64,000 nucleotides of DNA from Flavobacterium sp. LHD-80. Its GTDB lineage: Bacteria > Bacteroidota > Bacteroidia > Flavobacteriales > Flavobacteriaceae. Under the pieces are notes generated by a model. It was not told the origin of the DNA. It did not search any database and saw only the letters and a program-made list of their open reading frames with translations. Location of the stretch: contig NZ_JAVFVS010000004.1 in NCBI RefSeq assembly GCF_030929605.1, positions 310,001-374,000 on the forward strand, given 5' to 3'. A program made the position numbers and the translations under genes. Below are positions 33,808 through 41,576 of the stretch, piece after piece. Numbering within the stretch: the first letter of the stretch is position 1; every line of letters starts with the position of its first letter.

Positions 33808-35031
33808 TTACAATTCTAAAGCACGTTTAGCATCGCCGTTCATTAATAATTCCACTGGATTTTCTAAAGCTTCTTTAACAGCAACCAAGAAACCAACAGA
33901 CTCACGTCCGTCAATAATTCTGTGATCGTAAGAAAGGGCAACGTACATCATTGGGTGAATTTCAACTTTTCCGTTTACAGCAATCGGACGCTCAATAATG
34001 TTGTGCATTCCTAAAATTCCTGATTGAGGAGGGTTGATGATTGGAGTAGATAACATACTTCCAAAAACTCCACCATTTGTGATTGTAAAAGTTCCTCCAG
34101 TCATATCGTCAACTGTAATTTGACCGTCACGAGCTCTTAAAGCTAATCTTTTGATTTCAGCTTCAATTCCACGGAAAGTTAATAATTCAGCATTACGTAC
34201 AACAGGAACCATTAATCCTTTTGGTCCAGAAACTGCGATTGAGATATCAGCAAAATCGTAAGCGATTTTGTAATCACCATCCATCATTGAGTTAACATCT
34301 GGATATAATTCTAAAGCTCTTGTAACTGCTTTTGTAAAGAATGACATGAACCCTAAACCTAAACCACCATGTTTAGCTTTGAAAGCATCTTTGTATTCGT
34401 TACGAATTTGGTTGATTGGCGTCATGTTTACCTCGTTGAAAGTAGTAAGCATAGCTGTTTCATTTTTAGCTGAAACTAGTCTTTCTGCTACTTTACGACG
34501 TAACATAGATAATTTTGTACGCTCAGTTCCACGGCTTCCACCAGTTGGAGTTCCCATTGAAGGTACTGCGTTTACAGCGTCATCTTTAGTGATTCTTCCT
34601 CCTTTTCCAGTTCCTGAAACTGTTGCTGGAGCAATATTTTTTTCATCTAATATTTTTCTTGCTGCAGGAGATGGAGTTCCAGCCGCATAACTTGTTGCTG
34701 CTGGAGCTGGAGCCGCTTTTGGAGCCTCAGCTTTTACTTCTGCTTTTGGTGCTTCTGCTGCTGGTGCAGCTGGAGCGCTTCCTGCTGGTTTTGCAGCATC
34801 TGTATCAATTAAACAAACTACAGCACCTACGGCTACTGTATCACCTTCTTCAGCTTTTAGTGTAATTACACCGCTCATTTCAGCAGGTAACTCAAGAGTA
34901 GCTTTATCTGAATCAACTTCAGCAATAGCTTGATCTTTTTCTACATAATCTCCGTCTTTTACTAACCAAGTTGCAATTTCAACTTCTTTTATTGATTCCC
35001 CTGGTGATGGGACTTTCATTTCTAAAATCAT
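33808..35031 (-). CDS. odhB: 2-oxoglutarate dehydrogenase E2 (dihydrolipoyl succinyltransferase)
   Basis: This 407-aa TCA-cycle enzyme has an N-terminal lipoyl domain with the lipoylated lysine in [14 protein letters not shown], and an Ala/Pro/Lys-rich linker (about 80-115). A peripheral-subunit-binding domain follows ([37 protein letters not shown]). The catalytic acyltransferase domain ends in the active-site motif [11 protein letters not shown]. It transfers succinyl groups to CoA. It lies 72 bp downstream of odhA, with a perfect 18-bp palindrome in the gap, and has its own terminator. Confidence 0.96.
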   Translation of the reverse strand: MILEMKVPSPGESIKEVEIATWLVKDGDYVEKDQAIAEVDSDKATLELPAEMSGVITLKAEEGDTVAVGAVVCLIDTDAAKPAGSAPAAPAAEAPKAEVKAEAPKAAPAPAATSYAAGTPSPAARKILDEKNIAPATVSGTGKGGRITKDDAVNAVPSMGTPTGGSRGTERTKLSMLRRKVAERLVSAKNETAMLTTFNEVNMTPINQIRNEYKDAFKAKHGGLGLGFMSFFTKAVTRALELYPDVNSMMDGDYKIAYDFADISIAVSGPKGLMVPVVRNAELLTFRGIEAEIKRLALRARDGQITVDDMTGGTFTITNGGVFGSMLSTPIINPPQSGILGMHNIIERPIAVNGKVEIHPMMYVALSYDHRIIDGRESVGFLVAVKEALENPVELLMNGDAKRALEL

Positions 35032-35057
35032 CTTTGTTTTTGTTTAAGGTTTTTATG

Positions 35058-35089
35058 GTTTCAGTCCCGATAGCTATCGGGATTGAAAC
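35058..35089. repeat. 32-bp near-perfect palindrome between odhA and odhB
   Basis: The core TCCCGATAGCTATCGGGA (35065-35082) is identical to 22920-22937 in the nuo operon. Here GTTTCA on the left and TGAAAC on the right extend it to 32 bp with a single G/T mismatch pair. It could form a stable RNA hairpin in the odhAB transcript. Confidence 0.8.
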
Positions 35090-35103
35090 TTGAAACATTC
35101 TTT

Positions 35104-37878
35104 TTATCTAAATAAATTTTTATCGAATACCATTCTAATTGCATCTGCATGACGACGTTTTGCACGTGTGTAACTTCCAGATGCTGGAGCAGCGTAAGCT
35201 TTTAATGAAGCTAATCTCCATTTTACAAGATCAAAGTTCATTAACATAAAGCTGTAAGCTCCCATGTTTTTAGGTTCTTCCTGTGCCCAAACATAATCAT
35301 CAGCATTTGGATATTTTGCAATGATTTCTTTGATTTGTTCTGCTGGGAAAGGGAATAATTGCTCAATACGAACCACTGCAACATCATTTCTTCCGTTGTT
35401 TTCTCTTTCAGCAACAATATCGTAATAGAATTTACCTGTACAGAAAACTAAAGTTTTTACACCTTTTTTATCTACAGTATTATCGTCAATTGTTTCTTGG
35501 AAACTTCCAGTTGCTAATTCTTCAACAGTTGATACGCATCTTGGATCACGTAACAAACTTTTTGGAGAGAAAACTACTAATGGTTTACGGAAGTTTGTTT
35601 TCATTTGTCGTCTCAACAAGTGGAAGAAGTTGGCTGGCGTTGTACAGTCAGCAACATACATGTTTTGTCTTGCGCAAAGTTGTAAGTAACGTTCCATTCT
35701 TGCAGAAGAGTGTTCAGCACCTTGTCCTTCATAACCGTGAGGCAGTAATAAAACAATACCATTTTGGTTGTTCCATTTATCTTCTCCACATGAAATATAT
35801 TGGTCAATCATAATTTGAGCTCCGTTAGAGAAATCTCCAAATTGTGCTTCCCAAATTGTTAAGGCTTTAGGGTTTGCTAATGCATATCCGTAATCAAAAC
35901 CTAGAACTCCATATTCAGATAAAAGAGAGTTGAATACGCCGAATTTTCCTTTTTTGTTTTCGATACCATTTAAAAGAATTACTTCTTCTTCAGAATCTTC
36001 AACTTTAACAACAGCGTGACGGTGAGAGAAAGTTCCTCTTTCAACATCCTGACCAGAAATACGAACATCAAATCCTTCTGTTAAAAGCGATCCGTAAGCA
36101 AGTGCTTCTGCAGTTCCCCAATCTAGTGTATTATTGTCGTATCCAGCTTTTCTATCCGTAACAATTTTAGTTATCTTATTGATAAATTTCTTGTCTGATG
36201 GTAAAGTTGAAATGGTATTGATGATTGAATCCAATCCTTTTTTATCAAAAGTAGTATCTACTTTCTGAAGCATTTGTGTATCAGTTACCTGAACAAATCC
36301 TTCCCATTCGTTTTTCATGAATGGAGTAATGATTGTCAAATCTTTTTTACGAGAAGCTTCTAGATTTTCCTCTAAAGCAGATTTGTATTCTTTTTCTAAA
36401 GCATTAACGTAAGAAGCATCAATTACACCGTCTGATAATAATTTCTCAGCGTAGATGTCTCTTGGGTTTTTATGTTTAGCGATGATTTTATATAAAACTG
36501 GTTGCGTGAAACGAGGTTCATCACCTTCGTTATGACCGTATTTTCTGTATCCTAATAAATCGATAAATACGTCACGTCCAAACTGCATTCTGTAGTCTAA
36601 TGCAAAAGATACAGCGTGTACAACAGCTTCTGCATCATCAGCATTTACGTGTAATACTGGCGATAAAGTTACTTTAGCAACGTCTGTACAGTAAGTAGAT
36701 GAACGAGCGTCTAGGTAGTTTGTTGTAAATCCAACTTGGTTGTTAATTACAATATGGATTGTTCCTCCAGTTTTGTAACCGTCAAGTTGCGCCATCTGAA
36801 TAATTTCATAAAGAATACCTTGACCTGCAATTGCAGCATCTCCGTGAACGGCGATTGGTAATACTTTAGAGAAATCATCAGCATAATATTTATCTTGTTT
36901 TGCTCTCGTGATTCCTTCAATTACAGCTCCAACCGTTTCTAAGTGAGAAGGGTTTGGTGCTAAATTGATATTGATGCTTTTTCCTGATCTTGTTTTTTTG
37001 TCAGCTGTAAGACCTAAGTGGTATTTTACGTCACCATCAAAATATTCTTGATCGTAATCTTTTCCGTCAAACTCACCAAAAATATCCTGAGTTGATTTTC
37101 CGAAGATGTTTGCCAAAACGTTCAAACGACCACGGTGCGCCATTCCCATTACGAATTGCTCGACACCTTTTTCAGCAGCTTGCTCAATTAAAGCGTCAAG
37201 AGCTGGTATGATTGATTCTCCACCTTCTAATGAGAAACGTTTTTGCCCAACATATTTAGTATGAAGGAAGTTCTCAAAAGAAACAGCTTCGTTTAATTTA
37301 TTTAAGATCGTTTTCTTTTCATCTGTAGAGAAATTTGGCTGATTAACATTTACAGCTAATTTATCTTGAATCCATTTTACAACGCCAGGATTCCTGATGT
37401 ACATATACTCAATTCCAATATGCTGGCAGTAAATAGCTTTAAGACGATTTACAATATCTTGTAAAGAAGAAGGTGGAATTCCGATTGTCTGTGCTGCGTC
37501 AAAAACAGTTGAAAGATCTGCTGCTGATAATCCGAAATTTTCAATATCTAAAGTTGGAGAAGACTGTCTGCGGTCACGAACTGGGTTTGTTTTAGTAAAC
37601 AAATGTCCGCGCGTACGGTATCCGTCAATTAATTTAAGAACATTAAATTCTTTTTTTAGTTTTTCAGAAATCTGACTGTAATCTGCGTTATCGCTAGTCA
37701 CATACTCAACGATTGTCTGCACTGGATTTTCGTCATTATAAACAGTTTGTCCAAAGTCAAAACCTTGAAAGAAACTTCTCCAGCTAGGCTCAACGCTGTC
37801 TGGGTTTACTAAATATTGATCGTATAATTGTGCAAAAAACTCTGTATGCGCTGCATTTAAAAATGAAAACCTATCCAT
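35104..37878 (-). CDS. odhA: 2-oxoglutarate dehydrogenase E1
   Basis: From the ATG at 37878 this is a 924-aa thiamine-diphosphate enzyme that decarboxylates 2-oxoglutarate. The N-terminus (FLNAAHTEFFAQLYDQYLVNPDSVEPSWRSFFQGFD) is the E2-binding segment of the family. GMAHRGRLNVLANIFGK, HLGLTADKKTRSGKSININLAPNPSHLE, the ThDP block GDAAIAGQGILYE...GGTIHIVINNQVGFTT and the C-terminal blocks LPHGYEGQGAEHSSARMERYLQL and EEPKNMGAYSFM are all present. A longer frame from 37932 begins at a non-ATG codon and is unlikely. It forms an operon with odhB. Confidence 0.96.
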   Translation of the reverse strand: MDRFSFLNAAHTEFFAQLYDQYLVNPDSVEPSWRSFFQGFDFGQTVYNDENPVQTIVEYVTSDNADYSQISEKLKKEFNVLKLIDGYRTRGHLFTKTNPVRDRRQSSPTLDIENFGLSAADLSTVFDAAQTIGIPPSSLQDIVNRLKAIYCQHIGIEYMYIRNPGVVKWIQDKLAVNVNQPNFSTDEKKTILNKLNEAVSFENFLHTKYVGQKRFSLEGGESIIPALDALIEQAAEKGVEQFVMGMAHRGRLNVLANIFGKSTQDIFGEFDGKDYDQEYFDGDVKYHLGLTADKKTRSGKSININLAPNPSHLETVGAVIEGITRAKQDKYYADDFSKVLPIAVHGDAAIAGQGILYEIIQMAQLDGYKTGGTIHIVINNQVGFTTNYLDARSSTYCTDVAKVTLSPVLHVNADDAEAVVHAVSFALDYRMQFGRDVFIDLLGYRKYGHNEGDEPRFTQPVLYKIIAKHKNPRDIYAEKLLSDGVIDASYVNALEKEYKSALEENLEASRKKDLTIITPFMKNEWEGFVQVTDTQMLQKVDTTFDKKGLDSIINTISTLPSDKKFINKITKIVTDRKAGYDNNTLDWGTAEALAYGSLLTEGFDVRISGQDVERGTFSHRHAVVKVEDSEEEVILLNGIENKKGKFGVFNSLLSEYGVLGFDYGYALANPKALTIWEAQFGDFSNGAQIMIDQYISCGEDKWNNQNGIVLLLPHGYEGQGAEHSSARMERYLQLCARQNMYVADCTTPANFFHLLRRQMKTNFRKPLVVFSPKSLLRDPRCVSTVEELATGSFQETIDDNTVDKKGVKTLVFCTGKFYYDIVAERENNGRNDVAVVRIEQLFPFPAEQIKEIIAKYPNADDYVWAQEEPKNMGAYSFMLMNFDLVKWRLASLKAYAAPASGSYTRAKRRHADAIRMVFDKNLFR

Positions 37879-37994
37879 AATATTAGTGAATATACTTTTT
37901 GTTAAATAGAATCGCAAAAGTACAACAATCACATTTATTTAAATCTTTTTTTTACGTACTTTTACGTAAAAATTTGTTAAAAATAGACTTAACT

Positions 37995-38546
37995 ATGAAT
38001 AAAAATCAAATTTCAATCGTTTTCAAATCTTTTTTTGTGATTTTGACAGTCTTATTTTCCAACTCTGGAAACGCACAACAAAATTATGTCATTGACAACA
38101 GCAATCATTTTTGGGATAAAGTTCAGTTTGGAGGAGGATTAGGATTAGGTTTCGGATCTGGATACACCAATATTTCGGTTATGCCGAGTGCTATTTATAA
38201 CATTAATCCAATAGTTTCGATGGGTGTTGGATTGCAGTTTGGTTATTTGTATCAAAAAGATTACTATGAATCTTTTGTTTATGGCGGAAGTTTTATCACG
38301 CTTGTGAACCCAATTCCGCAGCTTCAATTATCTGCCGAATTAGAGCAGGTACGTGTGGATACAGATTATGAAGAAAATTATTATCACCCCGGTTTTTCCG
38401 ATGCTTATTGGAATACCGCCTTATATCTCGGAGCTGGTTACAGAACCGGAAATGTAACAATTGGAGCGCGTTACGATGTTTTGTACGATCCTAATAAGAG
38501 TCTTTATGGATCTGGATTTATGCCTTTTGTGAGAGTTTATTTTTAG
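37995..38546 (+). CDS. secreted outer-membrane beta-barrel-like protein
   Basis: From the ATG at 37995 this is a 183-aa protein with a signal peptide ending NSGNAQ. The body alternates short hydrophobic and glycine-rich strands (FGGGLGLGFGSGYTNISVMPSAIYNINPIVSMGVGLQFGYLY, LYLGAGYRTGNVTIGARYDVLYD) and ends in an aromatic FVRVYF, as small outer-membrane barrels do. I recall homologues in Flavobacteriia labelled alpha-ketoglutarate decarboxylase, probably carried over from the adjacent odhA; nothing in this sequence supports that activity. It is divergent from odhA with a 116-bp shared promoter region. Confidence 0.8.
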   Translation: MNKNQISIVFKSFFVILTVLFSNSGNAQQNYVIDNSNHFWDKVQFGGGLGLGFGSGYTNISVMPSAIYNINPIVSMGVGLQFGYLYQKDYYESFVYGGSFITLVNPIPQLQLSAELEQVRVDTDYEENYYHPGFSDAYWNTALYLGAGYRTGNVTIGARYDVLYDPNKSLYGSGFMPFVRVYF

Positions 38547-38622
38547 AGGCGCAAAGGCTCATAGTAACAAAGGTTCAAAGGTTTTGTAAAATGTTTTAAA
38601 AGTGATCGCGAAGAGAGAAAGC

Positions 38623-38651
38623 CTTTGTCACTTTGCATCTTTGTCACTTTG
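38623..38651. repeat. direct repeat CTTTGTCACTTTG in an intergenic patch
   Basis: The 13-mer occurs exactly at 38623-38635 and 38639-38651. The preceding part of the gap has the complementary-type words GGCGCAAAGG and AACAAAGGTTCAAAGG, so the whole 38547-38660 patch can fold back on itself. It lies between two convergent genes and has no T-tract, so it is a repeat rather than a clean terminator. Confidence 0.6.
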
Positions 38652-38660
38652 TACCTAATT

Positions 38661-39014
38661 TTATTTAAAGTTCTTCCGAAACCAAACCTTCTGCCATTCT
38701 CTTTTTAAAATCAAAAAGGCAACTTGTTCAGCAAGAATAACTAAATCAGAACCATCGAGTTTTTTGATTTCGATTTCAGAAACATCAATAATGTAAAGCA
38801 GATTCAAATATTCAGCAAATTTGTACTGAATCATTCGGTAGATTTTCTCGTGAAGCTGAATCTTTAACTCTTCTGGAGAAATGCTTAATGGGAAATCAAT
38901 TCCTTCATTGGCCAAATTAAAATCTTTATTAATCTGCTCAATCAAACTTAAATATAAAGTCTCAGCTTGCGCTTGCTCTAAAAGTGATTCGGTGCTTACT
39001 GGTGCTACAAACAT
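38661..39014 (-). CDS. conserved hypothetical protein (Flavobacteriia type)
   Basis: This 117-aa soluble protein is predicted mostly helical, with no signal peptide and no cysteine. It opens with MFVAPVSTESLLEQAQAETLYLSLIEQINKDF and has a central ELKIQLHEKIYRMIQYKFAEYLNLLYIIDVSE. I do not recognise a domain. It lies 46 bp downstream of the polyprenyl synthase stop... more exactly the synthase gene is the next gene on the same strand upstream, so the two may be co-transcribed. A repeat patch fills the gap between them. Confidence 0.75.
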   Translation of the reverse strand: MFVAPVSTESLLEQAQAETLYLSLIEQINKDFNLANEGIDFPLSISPEELKIQLHEKIYRMIQYKFAEYLNLLYIIDVSEIEIKKLDGSDLVILAEQVAFLILKREWQKVWFRKNFK

Positions 39015-39088
39015 TTGATTTTTGATTTTAGATTGCTGATTTTAGATTGTAGATTTTTTTACTGAATACTGACACTGAAAACTGAATA
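39015..39088. repeat. TTTTAGATT and CTGAAAACTGAATACT repeat patch
   Basis: Degenerate copies of GATTTTAGATTG (about 39020-39055) are followed by ACTGAATACTGACACTGAAAACTG-like words (about 39061-39085). It joins two of the intergenic repeat vocabularies seen elsewhere in the window (nuo gaps, and 1239-1293). No coding potential is visible. Confidence 0.55.
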
Positions 39089-40063
39089 CTAAACTTTTCT
39101 TTCCATTAAATTTTCACCAAATGTTCTCAGAATATTTTTCTTTTCAGAATTAATATCCATTTTTTCTAAAGTTTCAAAAGCTTTAAAAGTGTACATTTCT
39201 ATGGCTTCTTGCGTTGCTTTTGAAGCGCCAGATTCGTTGAAAATGCTTTTGGCTGTTTCAATTTTTTCTGAATTGTCTTCTAGTTGTAAGCTGAATAAAT
39301 TTTCTAATTCTGAAGCTTTTTCAGGAGATGAAAATTCTAAGGCTTTTAAATATAAATAGGTTTTTTTGTTTTCAATAATATCTCCTCCAACTTGTTTTCC
39401 AAAGGTTTCTGGATCTCCAAATGCATCTAGATAATCATCTTGTAATTGAAAAGCCAAACCTAAATTTAATCCGAAATCGTAAATTAAATCACCTTCTTTT
39501 TCTGAAGTTTTGGCAACAATTGCGCCCATTTTCATTGCTGCTGCAACTAGAACGGCTGTTTTGTATTCAATCATTTTTAGATATTCAGGAATCGTAACAT
39601 CTTTTCTTTCTTCAAAATCAACATCCCATTGCTGTCCTTCGCAAACTTCAAGCGCTGTTTTGCTGAATAATTTTGCCAAGTCTCTAAAAACAGTTGGCTC
39701 GTATTGTTCAAAATATTGATAAGCCAGAATCAGCATGGCGTCACCAGATAAAATTCCGGTGTTGATATTCCATTTTTCATGAACCGTTTCTTCTCCTCTT
39801 CGCAGTGGAGCGTCGTCCATAATATCATCATGCACAAGCGAAAAATTATGGAAAACTTCAACGGCCATTGCAGCCGGAAGTGCAATTTTATAATCGGTAT
39901 CAAAAACCTCCGAAGCCATTAATGTCAGCACCGGACGCATTCTTTTTCCGCCAAGTCCTAATATGTATTCAATAGGCTCATAAAGATTTTTGGGTTCTTT
40001 TTGTATGCTTTGTTTTTTTAAATAACTAATAAAAAAATCTTGGTACTGACTTATATTGTGCAT
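39089..40063 (-). CDS. polyprenyl diphosphate synthase (trans-isoprenyl diphosphate synthase)
   Basis: From the ATG at 40063 this is a 324-aa all-helical isoprenyl diphosphate synthase. The first Asp-rich motif is in HDDIMDDAPLRRGEETVHEKW and the second in QLQDDYLDAFGDPETFGKQVGGDI. GGKRMRP lies near the N-terminus and the lysine of the KT pair (YKTAVLVAAAM) in the middle. It condenses isopentenyl diphosphate with allylic diphosphates for quinone, carotenoid or undecaprenyl precursors. Chain length cannot be fixed by eye. The neighbouring divergent yceI encodes a family that binds polyisoprenoids. A longer frame from 40105 adds a non-family stretch. Confidence 0.92.
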   Translation of the reverse strand: MHNISQYQDFFISYLKKQSIQKEPKNLYEPIEYILGLGGKRMRPVLTLMASEVFDTDYKIALPAAMAVEVFHNFSLVHDDIMDDAPLRRGEETVHEKWNINTGILSGDAMLILAYQYFEQYEPTVFRDLAKLFSKTALEVCEGQQWDVDFEERKDVTIPEYLKMIEYKTAVLVAAAMKMGAIVAKTSEKEGDLIYDFGLNLGLAFQLQDDYLDAFGDPETFGKQVGGDIIENKKTYLYLKALEFSSPEKASELENLFSLQLEDNSEKIETAKSIFNESGASKATQEAIEMYTFKAFETLEKMDINSEKKNILRTFGENLMERKV

Positions 40064-40206
40064 AAAATGAAATTCTGATTTACGAGGCTCAAAGATACAA
40101 TTCAATTATGAATAATTGCTTTGTAAATACGAAATGCTAAGAAACATTTAATGATTGCTTTTAAATGAAATCAAAAAAATATGTCAAAAAAAATTAAAAA
40201 AAACTT

Positions 40207-40234
40207 GGAAACTTTTTTGGTTCTCATAGTTTCC
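40207..40234. promoter_or_regulatory. TetR-type operator copy 1, overlapping the yceI promoter
   Basis: GGAAACT (40207-40213), 14 bp, AGTTTCC (40228-40234): a 28-bp inverted repeat that covers the -33 box and spacer of the yceI promoter. The same geometry recurs at 40258-40285 and, with one changed base, at 40898-40925. Confidence 0.7.
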
Positions 40235-40246
40235 TGTCTATATTTG
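40216..40246 (+). promoter_or_regulatory. promoter of the yceI-efflux operon
   Basis: TTTG (40216-40219), 19 bp, TATATTTG (40239-40246) is a full match to the Flavobacterium TTTG-N19-TAnnTTTG consensus. It lies between and partly inside two copies of a 28-bp inverted repeat. The leader to the yceI ATG is about 78 nt. Confidence 0.75.
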
Positions 40247-40257
40247 CACCGATAATC

Positions 40258-40285
40258 GGAAACTCGGAACACTAAAAAAGTTTCC
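40258..40285. promoter_or_regulatory. TetR-type operator copy 2, downstream of the yceI transcription start
   Basis: GGAAACT (40258-40264), 14 bp, AGTTTCC (40279-40285). It is exactly 51 bp from copy 1 start to start, close to five helical turns, so two repressor dimers would sit on the same DNA face. Confidence 0.7.
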
Positions 40286-40329
40286 TTAAGAATTTGAGCG
40301 GTTTTTAAGCTCAGCAAAATCAGGTATTT

Positions 40330-40851
40330 ATGAAGACAACTTGGACTTTAGATTCTACACAATCAGATGTTTTAATAAAAATGAGACATTCGATAATTGC
40401 TTATTTAGGAGGAACTACAAATAAATTTGGCGGTTATGTGAATATCGAAGACAATGAAATTGAAGATGCATCAGTAGAGTTTTCATTTGATATTAATAAT
40501 AAAAACGAAAGCTTTCAGCAAATTGATACAAACTTGCAACTTCAAGATTTTTTTGATGTAGATGAGCATCCTATTATTAGTTTTAAATCGACTTCTTTTC
40601 AAAAAGTGAATAACAATATCAATTTTTTTAAAGGTGATTTAACAATAAAAGATGTTACCAAAGTTGTAGAGCTTGATGCTGAATTTATTGGCGTTAACAA
40701 CTACAATGGCGAGAAAAAAGTTGCTTTTGAAATTAAGGGAGATATTAAGCGTCAGGACTTTGGCTTAGATTATAATTCATTTAATCATAACGGAGGTTTG
40801 GCACTTGGAAGAGATATTAAACTTATTGCCAATTTAGAATTTAGCATATAA
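40330..40851 (+). CDS. YceI-family lipocalin-like protein (cytoplasmic form)
   Basis: This 173-aa protein is a YceI-type beta barrel, from the N-terminal TTWTLDSTQSDVLIKMRHSIIAYLGGTTNKFGGYV to the C-terminal IKRQDFGLDYNSFNHNGGLALGRDIKL. Family members bind long isoprenoid lipids such as polyisoprenoid quinones or amides. Most are exported; this one starts directly with the barrel and has no signal peptide, so it should stay in the cytoplasm. It heads the tetR-tolC-adaptor-RND operon. Its promoter is flanked by the inverted repeats I assign to the TetR regulator, so its role is probably tied to the efflux substrate. Confidence 0.9.
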   Translation: MKTTWTLDSTQSDVLIKMRHSIIAYLGGTTNKFGGYVNIEDNEIEDASVEFSFDINNKNESFQQIDTNLQLQDFFDVDEHPIISFKSTSFQKVNNNINFFKGDLTIKDVTKVVELDAEFIGVNNYNGEKKVAFEIKGDIKRQDFGLDYNSFNHNGGLALGRDIKLIANLEFSI

Positions 40852-40897
40852 ATCTTACACAATGAATATAATAATGTAAAATTATTACAAATATAAC

Positions 40898-40925
40898 GGA
40901 AACTATTTTTATGGCTTCAGTTTTC
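40898..40925. promoter_or_regulatory. TetR-type operator copy 3, upstream of tetR
   Basis: GGAAACT (40898-40904), 14 bp, AGTTTTC (40919-40925), one base different from copies 1 and 2. It lies 34 bp before the tetR start codon, so it probably mediates autorepression. Confidence 0.65.
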
Positions 40926-40959
40926 TAATTATATTTATAATAACAATCTGAAAATCAAA

Positions 40960-41559
40960 ATGAAAGAGAAAATCATATCAAAAGCGAGTGAGTTGTTTTT
41001 AAGACTCGGTTTTAAAAGTGTTACGATGGATGATATTGCAGGAGAGATGTGTATTTCGAAAAAAACGATTTACAAATATTTCTGTAATAAAGAAGTTTTA
41101 ATTGAAGAGAGTACATCAATGGTTCATAAACAGGTGCATGAAGTTATCGATACTATTGTGGCGAAAAAACATAATGCAATTCATGAGAATTTTGAAATTA
41201 GAGAAATGTTTCGTGATATGTTTAAAAATGCTACAGACACTTCGCCTCTTTATCAGCTCAAAAAACATTACCCAGAGATTTATCAAAATGTAATGATGCA
41301 CGAAATCGATCAATGCAATCATTATTTTAAAGACAATATTTTAAAAGGAATTAGAGAAGGCTTATATCGAACTGATTTGAATATTGATCTCTATGTGAAA
41401 TTTTATTACACTTTGATTTTTCATATTAATGAAACTACGGTTTCTGAAAGAGAAGCACAAAAAATTGAATTAGAAGCTTTGGAATATCACACTAGAGCAA
41501 TGGCAACAGAAAAAGGAATAGAAGAATTGGAAAAACAACTTAAAAAAATTACCGCTTAA
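40960..41559 (+). CDS. TetR/AcrR-family transcriptional regulator
   Basis: This 199-aa protein has the classical N-terminal TetR HTH: KEKIISKASELFLRLGFKSVTMDDIAGEMCISKKTIYKYFCNKEVLIEE. The recognition helix is around SKKTIYKYF. The C-terminal ligand domain is helical and of no specific recognisable type. It lies between yceI and the efflux genes, 17 bp before the TolC gene. The GGAAACT-N14-AGTTTYC repeats upstream of both yceI and this gene are its likely operators. The inducer is unknown; efflux substrates or isoprenoid lipids are candidates from context. Confidence 0.93.
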   Translation: MKEKIISKASELFLRLGFKSVTMDDIAGEMCISKKTIYKYFCNKEVLIEESTSMVHKQVHEVIDTIVAKKHNAIHENFEIREMFRDMFKNATDTSPLYQLKKHYPEIYQNVMMHEIDQCNHYFKDNILKGIREGLYRTDLNIDLYVKFYYTLIFHINETTVSEREAQKIELEALEYHTRAMATEKGIEELEKQLKKITA

Positions 41560-41576
41560 TCGTCAATCTATAATTT

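Noticed and set aside
34623..34865. Leucine-rich plus-strand frame opposite the odhB linker
   Set aside because: It is the antisense of the Ala/Pro/Lys-rich linker; the composition is an artefact and the minus-strand gene is certain.
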